Source of the DNA: Algoriphagus sp.
Lineage (GTDB): Bacteria; Bacteroidota; Bacteroidia; Cytophagales; Cyclobacteriaceae
Reading direction: 5' to 3'
Assembly (NCBI RefSeq): GCF_029254265.1
Contig: NZ_JAQWXX010000099.1
Location: 1-64,000, forward strand
Length of the DNA stretch: 64,000 bases
Below, piece by piece: positions 1 to 11,300 of the stretch (the stretch's first letter is position 1; each line of letters starts with the position of its first letter). The translations under genes and the position numbers were made by a program. The notes beneath the pieces were generated by a model. That model saw only the letters and a program-made list of their open reading frames with translations, did not search any database and was not told the DNA's origin.

Positions 1-116
1 AAGAACTATTATCCCAAAAATCGTACTCTTGTAAATCAATTACAGGATTAACGAAAACTGTAAACCTATAACAGTATATAATTATTAATCTGTAAACTTT
101 TTTTAGGACGAGTCAC

Positions 117-395
117 CCCGCATGCCACCGCCGGCCCGCTTCCATGTCCACCCACCGCGCCCTAAGTATGATAAATTTCGGAAACCTTCGGTTGAGACAT
201 TCTGTGATTGAATTTCCGCTCTGAAGGCAAAATTTGATTGAAGATCCAAATCATACATCTTAGAATGACTTCGGAGTGGTCAAACTGACTCGTCCTGACT
301 ATTGTCTCCGAAAACCTAAAATCTCCAAAAAAAGACACGATTCCATCCTCCCGCACTAACATCTATTTTCCAAATTGAAATCCTGCGCGGGAGCG
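117..395. repeat. Composite intergenic repeat, copy A
   Basis: It opens with a 50-bp block (121-170, GC-rich, beginning CATGCCACCG) that recurs identically at 1017-1066. A diverged block follows, containing GAAACCTTCGGTTGAGAC and a gtggtcaaa word, also found in copies B and C. The last module (about 340-395, CCTCCCGCAC...GCGCGGGAG) is present in inverted orientation compared with B and C, so the unit is modular rather than a simple duplication. Confidence 0.8.
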
Positions 396-415
396 AAAAT
401 GCTGTTTAATTCTTA

Positions 416-480
416 TACCCCAGGTTAAAACCTGGGGCTACAAACATATCGCTCCTATGGAGCTTCTGTAAAACGCCAGC
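416..480. repeat. REP-like palindromes
   Basis: Two adjacent hairpins: CCCCAGGTT-aa-AACCTGGGG, then GCTCC-tat-GGAGC about 15 bp later. A related AGGCTCC-ttc-GGAGCT lies near 567. The pair (long GC-rich palindrome plus GCTCC/GGAGC palindrome) resembles REP sequences mobilised by RAYT tyrosine transposases. No transposase is present in this window, so this family assignment is inference. Confidence 0.6.
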
Positions 481-678
481 ATTGGGTCAATTTTTCAAAT
501 CTAGAGTTTTAGGATAGGTGATGATTTATTTACCCTGCACATCGTAAAGGGTCATGGATAGTCAGGCTCCTTCGGAGCTGACATGAAGATCATCGAGTTT
601 CGGCACAAAAAAAATGAATGTGAAATTATGTTTTTTATAGCGCTAAAAATTATTCTCCAATACAGCGATTTTAAAGAG

Positions 679-857
679 TGAAATTTGATTGAAGCTCCAA
701 ATCATACCATTGAGAATGTGACCACAGAGTGGTCAAATATTAGTAGCCCCGGGTGAGGTACGACACCCGGGGTTGAGATAAATAGACTGATTGTACTCCC
801 GCGCAGGATTTACCTTTGGAAACGGCAGGTATGTGCGGGAGGATGGAAACGGATTTT
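679..857. repeat. Composite intergenic repeat, copy B
   Basis: Shares with copy C the series: GAAGCTCCAAA, gaccac..gtggtcaaatatt, the hairpin CCCCGGGTG-aggtacga-CACCCGGGG (747-772), and the module CTCCCGCGCAGGATTTACCT followed by GTGCGGGAGGATGGAAACGG. It lacks the 50-bp first block found in A and C. Confidence 0.8.
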
Positions 858-1014
858 TTTATTACTCGATTTCACCAAATATCATTTGATTTTAGTTCTA
901 AAATATTCCGTTTTGAAATGACGACAGTACGGTCATACCATTACTAGCCTATTCTTTGTTCTTTTGGCTTGGCCCAAAAGACCCAAAAATCCAAGACATG
1001 GAAATGCTTCTCCC

Positions 1015-1303
1015 CACATGCCACCGCCGGCCCGCTTCCATGTCCACCCACCGCGCCCTAAGTATGGGAAATTTCAGAAACCTTCGGTTGAGACGTTCTT
1101 CGATTGAATTTTCTTTCCGAAGGTGAAATGTAAATGAAGCTCCAAAGTAGACAGTTGAGAATGTGACCACGTAGTGGTCAAATATTAGTAGCCCCGGGTG
1201 AGGTACGAAACCCGGGGTTGAAAGAAATAAGATTATTGTACTCCCGCGCAGGATTTACCTTTAGAAAAGGAAGGTATGTGCGGGAGGATGGAAACGGATT
1301 TTT
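1015..1303. repeat. Composite intergenic repeat, copy C (most complete)
   Basis: Contains all modules in order: the 50-bp block shared with copy A, the CTTCGGTTGAGAC segment, the gaccac..gtggtcaaat segment, the CCCCGGG/CCCGGGG hairpin (1192-1217) and the CTCCCGCGCAGG...GTGCGGGAGG module. A short inverted motif, CTTTTGGCTTGGCCCAAAAG, sits just upstream (about 960-980) and resembles one in the second repeat island near 15955. Confidence 0.8.
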
Positions 1304-1362
1304 CATATGATTATAATTTGATTTTTAAAGGTCATATGGAATCTTCGCATCTTTTATAATCA

Positions 1363-1403
1363 CACATCTGTGTGTCGCTACGAGTCATGCTTGATTTCAT
1401 ACC
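1363..1403. repeat. Dispersed ctgtgtgtcgct element
   Basis: The words CTGTGTGTCGCT, GTCATGCT and GATTTCAT occur here in the same order and spacing as at 22550-22584 and, more diverged, at 25072-25105. A stand-alone copy of the element that flanks the penicillin acylase gene. Confidence 0.6.
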
Positions 1404-1619
1404 GAAGAAAATTAAGAACATAAAGGCTTCGCTGAGCTATTTTTTTTCACAACAAAAAGATCGCAGGATATAGCAGAGAGAGAATTTGACGCAGTGTATT
1501 CATAATATGCCCCAAAAAATGTTGATTAGCTTTTCTAACCAAAAATCTCCTTACCAACTCCACTAAATTCATGGTAGTAACCTTTTTAATAAAGCTTTTC
1601 TGAAAATTAATCACTGTTC

Positions 1620-1700
1620 CAAAGTCTTGATACTTGCGTCTTGATTCTTGATACTAACATCTAGATACTTGATTCAAACAAATCAATACTTGATTCTTCT
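1620..1700. repeat. Degenerate CTTGATAC word repeat
   Basis: About six imperfect copies of a CTTGATAC/CTTGATTC word run head to tail directly upstream of the FAD dehydrogenase promoter. Not a CRISPR: the unit is under 10 bp, with no spacers. Confidence 0.6.
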
Positions 1701-1703
1701 TCT

Positions 1704-1711
1704 TACCTTTG
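1704..1711 (+). promoter_or_regulatory. Bacteroidota -7 box TACCTTTG
   Basis: Perfect match to the TAnnTTTG -7 consensus of the Bacteroidota primary sigma factor, 27 bp before the chosen ATG at 1739. No clear TTTG -33 box at ideal spacing. Its position argues against using the upstream in-frame ATG at 1709, which overlaps the box. Confidence 0.5.
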
Positions 1712-1738
1712 CCATGTTTTAAGGATAAACACCTTACC

Positions 1739-3319
1739 ATGAAAAAAGAATTTACCCTGCAATTAAGCCCTGAAGAGGCTTATGATCCTGAGCTGTTTAA
1801 GTCCACACTTTTGAAAAAAGCCGGGTTATCTCTAGACGAAAGCGAAGCCTATGCAAGGCAAACCCGTAGGTCAATAGATGCCCGAGGTAGAGCTATAAAG
1901 GTGAATGTTCAAGCAGAACTCTTTATAAAAGAAACTCCAACTCCTCTTCTGGATCATCATCCTACTTATGGAAATGTTTCCAATTCAGATCAAATCATAA
2001 TTGTAGGTGCAGGTCCAGCTGGATTATTCGCTGCACTTCGAGCCATAGAATTGGGAGTGAAGCCAATCCTGATAGAGAGGGGCAAGGATGTAAGAGCAAG
2101 ACGTAGGGATCTTGCGGCAATCAATAAAGAACATATCGTAAACCCTGATTCAAACTACTGCTTTGGAGAAGGGGGAGCAGGTACCTATTCAGATGGGAAG
2201 TTGTACACCCGGTCCAAAAAACGTGGAGATATCCGTAGGATTATGGAGATTTTGGTTGCTCATGGAGCTACAGAGGAGATTTTGGTAGATGCTCATCCTC
2301 ATATAGGCACTAATAAACTTCCGAAACTTGTGGCCGATTTACGGCAGACGATTTTGGATCATGGAGGAGAAATTCATTTCGAAACCAGAGTCGTCGATTT
2401 TATACTTGACAGAGATCAGATCATTGGGGTAAAAACGCTCTTGGGTGATATTTTTAAAGGAAAGGGAGTAATCCTTGCAACAGGCCATTCTGCAAGAGAT
2501 ATCTTTGAATTGCTTCATCAAAAGAAAATTCTCATTGAGGCAAAACCCTTTGCATTAGGTGTTAGGATTGAACATAGCCAGAATTTGATCGATAGAATAC
2601 AATATCACTGTGAAGTAGATAGAGGACCATATCTGCCGGCGTCTTCTTATTCCTTGGTTCAGCAAGCAGATTACAAAGGGAAACAAAGAGGAGTATTCAG
2701 CTTTTGTATGTGTCCAGGAGGATTTATTGTTCCTGCAGCTACTGCACCGGGAGAGTTGGTAGTCAATGGTATGAGTCCCAGTCGAAGAGACAGTAGGTTT
2801 GCCAATTCAGGGATGGTGGTAGCTGTAGAGTTGGAGGATTTGCCGGAATACAGGAAATATGGACCTTTAGCGGCAATGCATTTTCAAGCTGAAATCGAGC
2901 GAAAAGCATGGGTAGCAGGAGGTCAGACTCAAACTGCACCTGCTCAGCGAATGGTTGATTTTGTGAATAAAAAAGTAAGTAGTTCACTTTTGGATACTTC
3001 CTATCAGCCTGGCTTGAATTCTGTCGAAATGCGGGATTTCCTGCCGGAATTTATTTCCCATCGAATGGCATTTGCCTTCAAAGTCTTTGGACAGAAAATG
3101 AAAGGCTATCTCACAAATGAGGCACAACTTATAGGATTGGAAAGTCGAACTTCATCTCCGGTACGAATTCCCAGAGATAAGGAATCATTTGAGCATACTG
3201 AAATCAAAGGTCTTTATCCATGCGGAGAAGGAGCTGGCTATGCAGGTGGTATTGTTTCAGCAGCTATGGATGGAGAGCGCTGCGCTGAGTATTTGATCGC
3301 AAAGTATATTAACAGTTAG
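1739..3319 (+). CDS. FAD-dependent dehydrogenase (COG2509 type)
   Basis: A 526-residue flavoprotein of the large uncharacterised FAD-dependent dehydrogenase family. A dinucleotide-binding Rossmann motif (VGAGPAGLFAALRA, near residues 89-102) follows an N-terminal extension of about 85 residues typical of the family. A CFGEGGAGTYSDGKL segment and a C-terminal CGEGAGYAGGIVSAAMDG flavin-contact motif are both intact. The start at 1739 is preferred over the in-frame ATG at 1709, because 1709 lies inside the putative -7 box. The substrate is unknown; the family is often linked by homology to geranylgeranyl reductase-like and HI0933-like flavoproteins. It is followed by repeats and appears monocistronic. 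Confidence 0.9.
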   Translation: MKKEFTLQLSPEEAYDPELFKSTLLKKAGLSLDESEAYARQTRRSIDARGRAIKVNVQAELFIKETPTPLLDHHPTYGNVSNSDQIIIVGAGPAGLFAALRAIELGVKPILIERGKDVRARRRDLAAINKEHIVNPDSNYCFGEGGAGTYSDGKLYTRSKKRGDIRRIMEILVAHGATEEILVDAHPHIGTNKLPKLVADLRQTILDHGGEIHFETRVVDFILDRDQIIGVKTLLGDIFKGKGVILATGHSARDIFELLHQKKILIEAKPFALGVRIEHSQNLIDRIQYHCEVDRGPYLPASSYSLVQQADYKGKQRGVFSFCMCPGGFIVPAATAPGELVVNGMSPSRRDSRFANSGMVVAVELEDLPEYRKYGPLAAMHFQAEIERKAWVAGGQTQTAPAQRMVDFVNKKVSSSLLDTSYQPGLNSVEMRDFLPEFISHRMAFAFKVFGQKMKGYLTNEAQLIGLESRTSSPVRIPRDKESFEHTEIKGLYPCGEGAGYAGGIVSAAMDGERCAEYLIAKYINS

Positions 3320-3506
3320 CAGTATTACAGTAGGCAGTGTTACAGTAGGCAGTAGGTAGTGAGCAGTTTCCAGTATTACAGTTGGTGAATTTAACCTTTG
3401 GTCTTTTTTTATCACGAAGGTTTTACAGCAAGTAATTTTCAATTAGCAGAAAGGAGTAATCAGTTGGTCAGAAAACTGCCAACTGCCAACTGAAAACTGT
3501 CAATTC
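3320..3506. repeat. Degenerate CAGTATTACAGT/AACTGCC word repeats
   Basis: Short words (cagtattacagt, taggcagt, aactgccaactg) recur imperfectly through the gap between two convergent genes. Typical low-complexity filler of Bacteroidota intergenic DNA; no gene or strong terminator seen. Confidence 0.6.
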
Positions 3507-3938
3507 TTAAAGCCAAGCAGACCAAGGGATTCTTGTCAAGATCAAAACAAATCCAATTGCATACATCATATAGATGCTTCTGAACTTGCTTCTCGATACA
3601 GTCATTTTCTTAGCCCGTATATAGCCAATAGATATAACCACAATTGCGATTATGTTTATCAATGGATGCTCCAAAGCTGTAAGTCGCGCTGCAGGATCAG
3701 ACATTGCTCCTCCTCCCGTAAGTAACTGGAAGCCAAGTGGGCTGACGAAATATAAAATCAAGCCAACCAATAATTGTATATGACAGAAAATGAAAGCAAT
3801 CATAGCGATCTTCCTGTCCTTTTCGGAAAACTCTCTGCCCGAAAGTGCTCCAACAAGCATCAAAACGATAACGATTAACAATGCTAAAAGAGCCAAATAA
3901 GCGATTCCAGAATGTAGGTGTTGTAAACCAGTGTACAT
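3507..3938 (-). CDS. Small four-helix membrane protein (cytochrome b-like annotation)
   Basis: A 143-residue protein with four predicted membrane helices (roughly residues 12-32, 45-67, 90-108 and 122-140). Histidines at 7 and 9 precede helix 1, His53 is in helix 2 and His91 begins helix 3. Related Bacteroidota proteins are often labelled cytochrome B on weak grounds. No firm haem-binding signature is visible here, so the function stays open. Expressed away from the methyltransferase at 4006 only by position; both are on the minus strand, with a 67-bp gap. Confidence 0.75.
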   Translation of the reverse strand: MYTGLQHLHSGIAYLALLALLIVIVLMLVGALSGREFSEKDRKIAMIAFIFCHIQLLVGLILYFVSPLGFQLLTGGGAMSDPAARLTALEHPLINIIAIVVISIGYIRAKKMTVSRSKFRSIYMMYAIGFVLILTRIPWSAWL

Positions 3939-4005
3939 ATTTTATATTTTTTGAGTGTTCGAAAATAACTAGAAAGAGAATAGATTCTCCTGTTTTTTGT
4001 TTGAA

Positions 4006-5187
4006 TTATTCCACATAAAGGACTAATCCCTTTAAGTATTCTGTTTCAGGATGAAATAAATTTATGGGATGGTCTGCAGGTTGGGAAAGCTGATGCAGCA
4101 CTTTTACCTTTCTGCCACTTTCTAATCCTGCTGCAGTAACCGTATGCGTGAATAGTCCTTTGTCCACGACTTGGCTACAGGAGAATGTAAACAGGATTCC
4201 TCCTGATTTAATTTTTTTCAAGGCCTCGGCATTCAAACGTTTATAAGCCTGCACTGCATTATGTCTAGCTTTTTGATTCTTTGCAAAAGCCGGTGGATCC
4301 AAAACGATCACATCGTAATCATCTCCGATTTCCCGAATGTACTTGACCACATCAGCCACTTTGGATTCATGCTTTCCAATGATGTCTGAGTTGAGAGAAA
4401 TATTCTCTTCAGTCAGTTCAATGGCTTTGGATGAAATATCTACCGAATGAACTTCAGTTGCTCCGTCTCTAAGCGCCTGAACGGAAAATCCTCCTGAATA
4501 GCAAAAGGTATTGAGTACTTTCTTTCCTTCGGAATATTCTCCCAGCAATTTTCGGTTTTCTCGTTGATCTATGAAAAAACCGGTTTTCTGACCTTTGTCC
4601 CAGTCGATTTTATAGGTGCTTCCATGCTCCAAAACCAGATCTGTCTGAGCTGTTCCAAGAATCCATTCATTTGGAATAGGTCCGATATTTTTCGGAAGGG
4701 TTTCAGAACTCTTGTCAAAAACTCCTGCCAGCTTTTCTCCAAAGCTATTTTGGATGGCTTGAGCAATTTCCTTCACATGGCTATGCATTCCTACATGATG
4801 GGCTTGAATCACGGCCGTGCCATTGTAATAATCTACGATCAAACCAGGCAGTAAATCTCCTTCTCCATGGATCAGACGAAAGACATTCGTATGATTGCTA
4901 TCCACGAGTCCCAAAGCTTTGCGAAGCCAGAAAGCGGCCTGAATCTTTTCATCCCAAAAGTTTTGATCGATTGCCCGCTCTTCAAATGAAATAATCCGAA
5001 CCATGATCGAACCTTGTGAAAAGTGACCAATTCCTAAGAATCTATCTGTTGAAGATCGAACTTCCACCAGTTGACCGTTTTCCAGATCAGAAGGCATCTG
5101 ATGAATAGCCCCGGAAAAAACCCAGTGGTGTCTCCGGATTAGCGAGATTTCCTTTCCTCGTTTTAGAATGACTTTAGGATAATTCAT
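4006..5187 (-). CDS. RlmI-like class I SAM-dependent rRNA methyltransferase
   Basis: A 393-residue protein of the RlmI/YccW family that methylates cytosine in 23S rRNA. An N-terminal PUA-like RNA-binding domain (about residues 1-75) precedes the methyltransferase. It has TGFFIDQREN (202-211), a SAM-binding motif LNTFCYSGGF (225-234), the acidic ribose-binding strand VHSVDIS, and the catalytic DPPAF (297-301). FSCSQ (336-340) carries a second conserved cysteine. The length matches the family. Its ATG overlaps the stop of the upstream symporter gene by 4 bp, so the two are co-transcribed. The exact target base is inferred from family only. Confidence 0.9.
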   Translation of the reverse strand: MNYPKVILKRGKEISLIRRHHWVFSGAIHQMPSDLENGQLVEVRSSTDRFLGIGHFSQGSIMVRIISFEERAIDQNFWDEKIQAAFWLRKALGLVDSNHTNVFRLIHGEGDLLPGLIVDYYNGTAVIQAHHVGMHSHVKEIAQAIQNSFGEKLAGVFDKSSETLPKNIGPIPNEWILGTAQTDLVLEHGSTYKIDWDKGQKTGFFIDQRENRKLLGEYSEGKKVLNTFCYSGGFSVQALRDGATEVHSVDISSKAIELTEENISLNSDIIGKHESKVADVVKYIREIGDDYDVIVLDPPAFAKNQKARHNAVQAYKRLNAEALKKIKSGGILFTFSCSQVVDKGLFTHTVTAAGLESGRKVKVLHQLSQPADHPINLFHPETEYLKGLVLYVE

Positions 5188-6569
5188 ACGATTGATTTAT
5201 TTCTGGGGAAAGCCAAACTTCCAATGATCATGGCAAATATACTGGCCAAAAGGCCAAAAATATGAGAACTTATTTCAAGGTTGAGAGTGTCTACAAAGAG
5301 GTAGACAAGCATCCCGAAAATCATGGAAGAGACTGCTCCGACGGGAGAGGCCTTCTTCCAATATAATCCTGCAGTCAATGGAGCAAAGAGGGAAACGAGC
5401 AATAAAATAGAGGCACTAGCCACTAATTCATAAATATTAGAATCCTGAGAGGCCATATATATTGAGACCATTGCAACCAAAACTATGTTTGCGCGGAGAA
5501 TCCATAATAAGTGAGCATCTGAAAGCTTGCCTTTAAAGAGCGGGCGGATTAAGTTTTCTGAAATCAGAGCAGCAGGTGCCAAAAGTCCGGAGCTAGCCGT
5601 ACTCATAATTGCTGAAATTAATGCCCCAAAGAAAATTATCTGAATTGGAAGATTGCTATGCGCCAAAACCATAGCAGGTAGTAGCATTTGTTTATTTTCC
5701 AGGTAAAGTTCAGGATACATGACCTTAGCAGCAAGCGCTATAAACAAAGGGAGTAAGCCAAAAGTCACATAAAATCCTCCTGCCAAATAAGTGGAACGAA
5801 CGGCTACAATTTCCGATTTGGCAGACATGACACGCTGATAAATATCCTGACTTGGAATACTTCCTAAACCAATGATGATCCAAGCACCAAAATAATTTAC
5901 CCAAGACGTAAATCCTGCATCGGGTAAAAACTGAAAACTGCCCTCCGGAGCCTGATCCAAAATAATATCAACCCCTCCGGCATCCCGAGCGACCAAGACT
6001 GTGACAGCTATCAAGCCAATCACGATCATCAAGGTTTGGATAAAATCGGTGATAGAGATCGCCCACATACCACCCAAAAAAGTATAGAAAACCACAATCC
6101 CCGCAGATAGTAAGATGCCTTCTATCAAGGTTAAATCAGTTACTGCTCCGAATACCAAACTCATTGCGACGAACTGCGCTGCAACATATCCAAAGTAAAT
6201 TGGAACAAGAAAAACTGTAGCGGTAAATTCTATCCTTTTACCATAGATTTTTTTGAAAACATCACCAATGGTCAAAACGCCCATTCTGTACATGGGGCGA
6301 AGGAAAAACATCCCGAATAAAACCAGACAGAGCGCTCCACCAAATGGATCTTCAATTACACCTTGGAGTCCTTCCTCGAGATAAATCGAAGAGGCTCCGA
6401 AAATCGTTTCAGAACCAAACCAAGTTGCAAATAGGGCAGAGGCCGAAAGGAAAAGCGGCAGCGATCTGCCAGCCAGCACAAAATCATTAGAACCTTTTAC
6501 CAGCCTTGAAGCAAATGCTCCAACCAGTAATGTCAGGACTAAATAAATGACAATGGCGGTTAATAGCAA
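5184..6569 (-). CDS. Sodium:solute symporter (SSS family)
   Basis: A 461-residue integral membrane protein with about 13 hydrophobic helices, matching SSS-family transporters that use a sodium gradient to import small solutes. The N-terminal GRSLPLFLSASALFATWFGSE region and the GGMWAISITDFIQTLMIV segment (the conserved helix 4-5 stretch with WxxxxTDFIQ) are typical. The substrate cannot be read from sequence. It lies 11 bp downstream of the ABC-F gene and overlaps the methyltransferase gene, suggesting a three-gene minus-strand operon. Confidence 0.9.
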   Translation of the reverse strand: MLLTAIVIYLVLTLLVGAFASRLVKGSNDFVLAGRSLPLFLSASALFATWFGSETIFGASSIYLEEGLQGVIEDPFGGALCLVLFGMFFLRPMYRMGVLTIGDVFKKIYGKRIEFTATVFLVPIYFGYVAAQFVAMSLVFGAVTDLTLIEGILLSAGIVVFYTFLGGMWAISITDFIQTLMIVIGLIAVTVLVARDAGGVDIILDQAPEGSFQFLPDAGFTSWVNYFGAWIIIGLGSIPSQDIYQRVMSAKSEIVAVRSTYLAGGFYVTFGLLPLFIALAAKVMYPELYLENKQMLLPAMVLAHSNLPIQIIFFGALISAIMSTASSGLLAPAALISENLIRPLFKGKLSDAHLLWILRANIVLVAMVSIYMASQDSNIYELVASASILLLVSLFAPLTAGLYWKKASPVGAVSSMIFGMLVYLFVDTLNLEISSHIFGLLASIFAMIIGSLAFPRNKSIV

Positions 6570-6580
6570 TTCAGTTTTGG

Positions 6581-8257
<1,677 letters not shown>

Positions 8258-8351
8258 CTAGCAAAGAGCTTTTGAAAATGAATTCTTCGGCTTTTATGTG
8301 AATAGCAAACAATTTTTTTAGGCATTGTTTATATTGAGTGCTTAATGGCTT

Positions 8352-11300
8352 ATGAGAAAATTTTATAGGGGATCAATTGTGTTTTTGTTTTTGCTTTTTC
8401 AAGTCAATCTTGTTCAAGCACAACTTTCAACTGTTGGGGAGGAATTCTGGGTTGGTTTCATGGATAATAACCGTATTATTCCCAATGCACCTGATCAGGC
8501 AGTGATCGTAATTTCTGCCAATGAAAATGCCTCTGGTGTAATCGAATACCTTGGTAGGACAGTTAATTTTTCCATTAGCCAAGGACAACAATTCACCCAT
8601 ATTGTGCCATCAGAAGAAATCGACCTGCTTCATCGAAATTCAGGTGTGATCTCCAACAAAGGAATTTACATTCTCTCTGATGGGAAAATCTCAGTTTATG
8701 CTTTCAATGAGCGCTTTCGAAGTGCTGACGGGACTGTTGTCCTTCCAATTGGGGCGCTGGGGAAAGATTATTTAGTGACTTCTCATTTTGAGACACTGAC
8801 GGCTTCTGTGAATTACAATGGAAATATCAATGACGAAAGCCAGCTTCTCATAGTGGCTACTGAGGATAATACTCAAATTCAAATCACTACTTCGGTAGGT
8901 TCCCTGAGTGGGAATCAAGCAGATGTTCCTTCCACAATTACGCTGAATAGAGGACAAAGCTATCAGATCAAGGCCAAAGCAGATTTGACCGGTTCCAGAG
9001 TCAGAGTAGTAGGAGATAATGCAAATGAATGCAAGCGAATAGCCGTTTTTGGAGGAAATAAATGGACTTCGGTAGGAAACTGCGGTGCTGCAAATGATAA
9101 TCTTTTTCAACAGGCCTATCCTGTGAATACTTGGGGGACGCAGTTTGTCCATGTGGCACTTTCAGGAAGGACATCAGGGGAACTGGTAAAAGTCTTGGCG
9201 TCCGAAGATGGTACTGTTGTCGAAGTAGGCGGAGTGAACCGAGGGACAATTGATGCGGGGGAGTTTTTGAGTTTGGAATTTGATATCAACCAAACAGCCA
9301 AGATCAATACCAGCAAGCCTGCCTCAGTTACTGTTTTTGCAAAAAGTCAGGAATGTAATGAGATCACTGCTCCAAACTATGAAAATGGAGATCCTTTTAT
9401 GATTACCTATAGTCCAGTGGAGCAGCTATTGAAAGAAATTCGATTCAATGCCTTGAATTTGGAATCTATCGTCTCGCATTATGTAAATATTGTGGTCAAA
9501 GCCGGAACTGAGAATCTTACCATTTTGGATGGTACCAACCAAGGGGCACTCTTTAATCCTGTTCCAGGTGACCCCAATTATTCATATGCGCGAATCAGTA
9601 TTTCCCAGGGAGTTCATCAGTTAACTAATCGGGAGGGATTTACAGCATATGTTTATGGGTTTGGGTTTTTGGAATCCTATGGCTTTGCGGTAGGAGCAGC
9701 TTTGGATAATTTGAATTTTGAGACTCAGGCAGCTTATGAGTTTGAAGTAGATGGTGAAAACATCGCCTGTCTAAATCAAACCGGAGACTGGACAATTAAT
9801 CCGGATAACCCGGATTTCACCTATTTTGTCTGGGATTTTGGGGATGGCTCAGATCCTGTGGTAGGGATGACAGTATCCCATACCTATACTGAACCCGGAG
9901 AATATGAAGTAGTTGTTTCGGCTTCTTTGAGTCCGGATACCTGTGATCAGCAAGAAGAGGTGACCTTTGATGTGACCGTTTTAGAAAGCACAGCTGAGCT
10001 GATAGGTCAGACTTCCGTTTGTCCGGATGTAGAGGAAATGGTTTATAAGTTGGACGAAAAGGTAAATGTGGACAGCGTATTTTTTGAAGTTGAGGGAGGA
10101 ATAATCGTCGAAAGGTATCAGGATTCGGTACTTGTGAATTGGGGTCCAGCAAATGACAATGCAAAGGTAATCGCTACCCCATTTAGCGAAAATGGGTGTC
10201 CTGGTGAATCAATATTTTTAGATGTAGTCATTAATCGAAGAATTGAAGCGGTTATACCTACAGGAGAAACAGAGATTTGTTTTGATCCTGCAGTTTCACA
10301 ATTCTATGAAGCTCCTAATTCCTCATCTGGCAGAGGCTATGAATGGACGGTTGTTGGTGGACAAATTATTTCCGGAGGAGATCAATCTGTTGTGGAAGTG
10401 AGCTGGGATCAGCCAGGGATTATTGGTGAGGTCAGTTACAAGACATTTAGCTTGATAGATCAGCTTTGCGAGGGAGTTTCTGAAAGTTTGGAAGTAACAG
10501 TCAATGATTTGTTTGAGGTCAAGTTGGCTCAGTTGAGTCCAATTGGCTGTTCGGGAAATGCTTCTGGAGAGATAGAACTGGAGATAAATGGCGGGGTAGG
10601 ACCTTTTGAAATCACCTGGTCTCATGATTCAAATGTAAAATCTCAGAAGGCTATAAACCTTCTATCGGGTACCTATTCTGTTCAAGTAATTGATCAGAAA
10701 GGCTGTACCCGGGTTTTGGATAATCTTGAAGTAGTGGAACCACTTCCCCTGCAGTTGTTGGCAGTCACTCCAACGGCTGCATCCTGCTTTGGAAAAGCAG
10801 ATGGTCGGGTAGACCTTCAAATCATAGGAGGAACTGCACCTTATCAGTTAGATTTTAACGGAATAAACAACTTTTCTGATCAGCTCATGATTTCTGATAT
10901 CCCACAGGGAAATTACGATTGGGAGGTAATTGATTCCAATGGCTGTAAAATTCCAGTTTCCTTTGAAGTTACTTCTCCAGCAGCTTTAGAGGTGGAGGTT
11001 AGATTACAAAAGCCGGCATGTCCCGGTGGAAGCAATGGGGAATTATTTGCTTTTCCCTCAGGAGGGCAAGCACCTTATATTTATACTTGGGAAAATCAAA
11101 ATGCATCGAACAATGAATTGACTGGAGTTCCTAAAGGGAATTACAATGTTTCGGTGTTGGATGGAAGTGGCTGCGTAAGCTTGGGTGAGGGAATTGTAAC
11201 TGAGGAAGCTCCAAAAATGCGAATGCCAACAGGCTTTGATCCTAATGAGGGTGTTTTTCAAGGCGTTTCAAACTGTGAGATCAATTTTGAGTTATTCATC

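Larger units (their letters stand above)
1..1738. other. Gene-free repeat island
   Basis: I see no credible gene here. The short open frames have no start context or recognisable protein and are built from repeats. The stretch holds three related repeat units, several perfect hairpins, a dispersed 35-bp word and a run of degenerate CTTGATAC words. Only the last 40 bp look like a promoter for the FAD dehydrogenase gene. Confidence 0.75.

Noticed and set aside
162..1170. Short minus-strand open frames in the first repeat island
   Set aside because: They are made of repeat modules, appear in parallel positions of copies A and C, and have no protein family or start context.
1709..1738. Upstream ATG as start of the FAD dehydrogenase
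   Set aside because: It overlaps the TACCTTTG -7 box and adds ten residues not seen in the family start.
3320..3506. Repeated words that look like a CRISPR or a minisatellite
   Set aside because: The word length varies and is under 15 bp, with no unique spacers and no cas gene.
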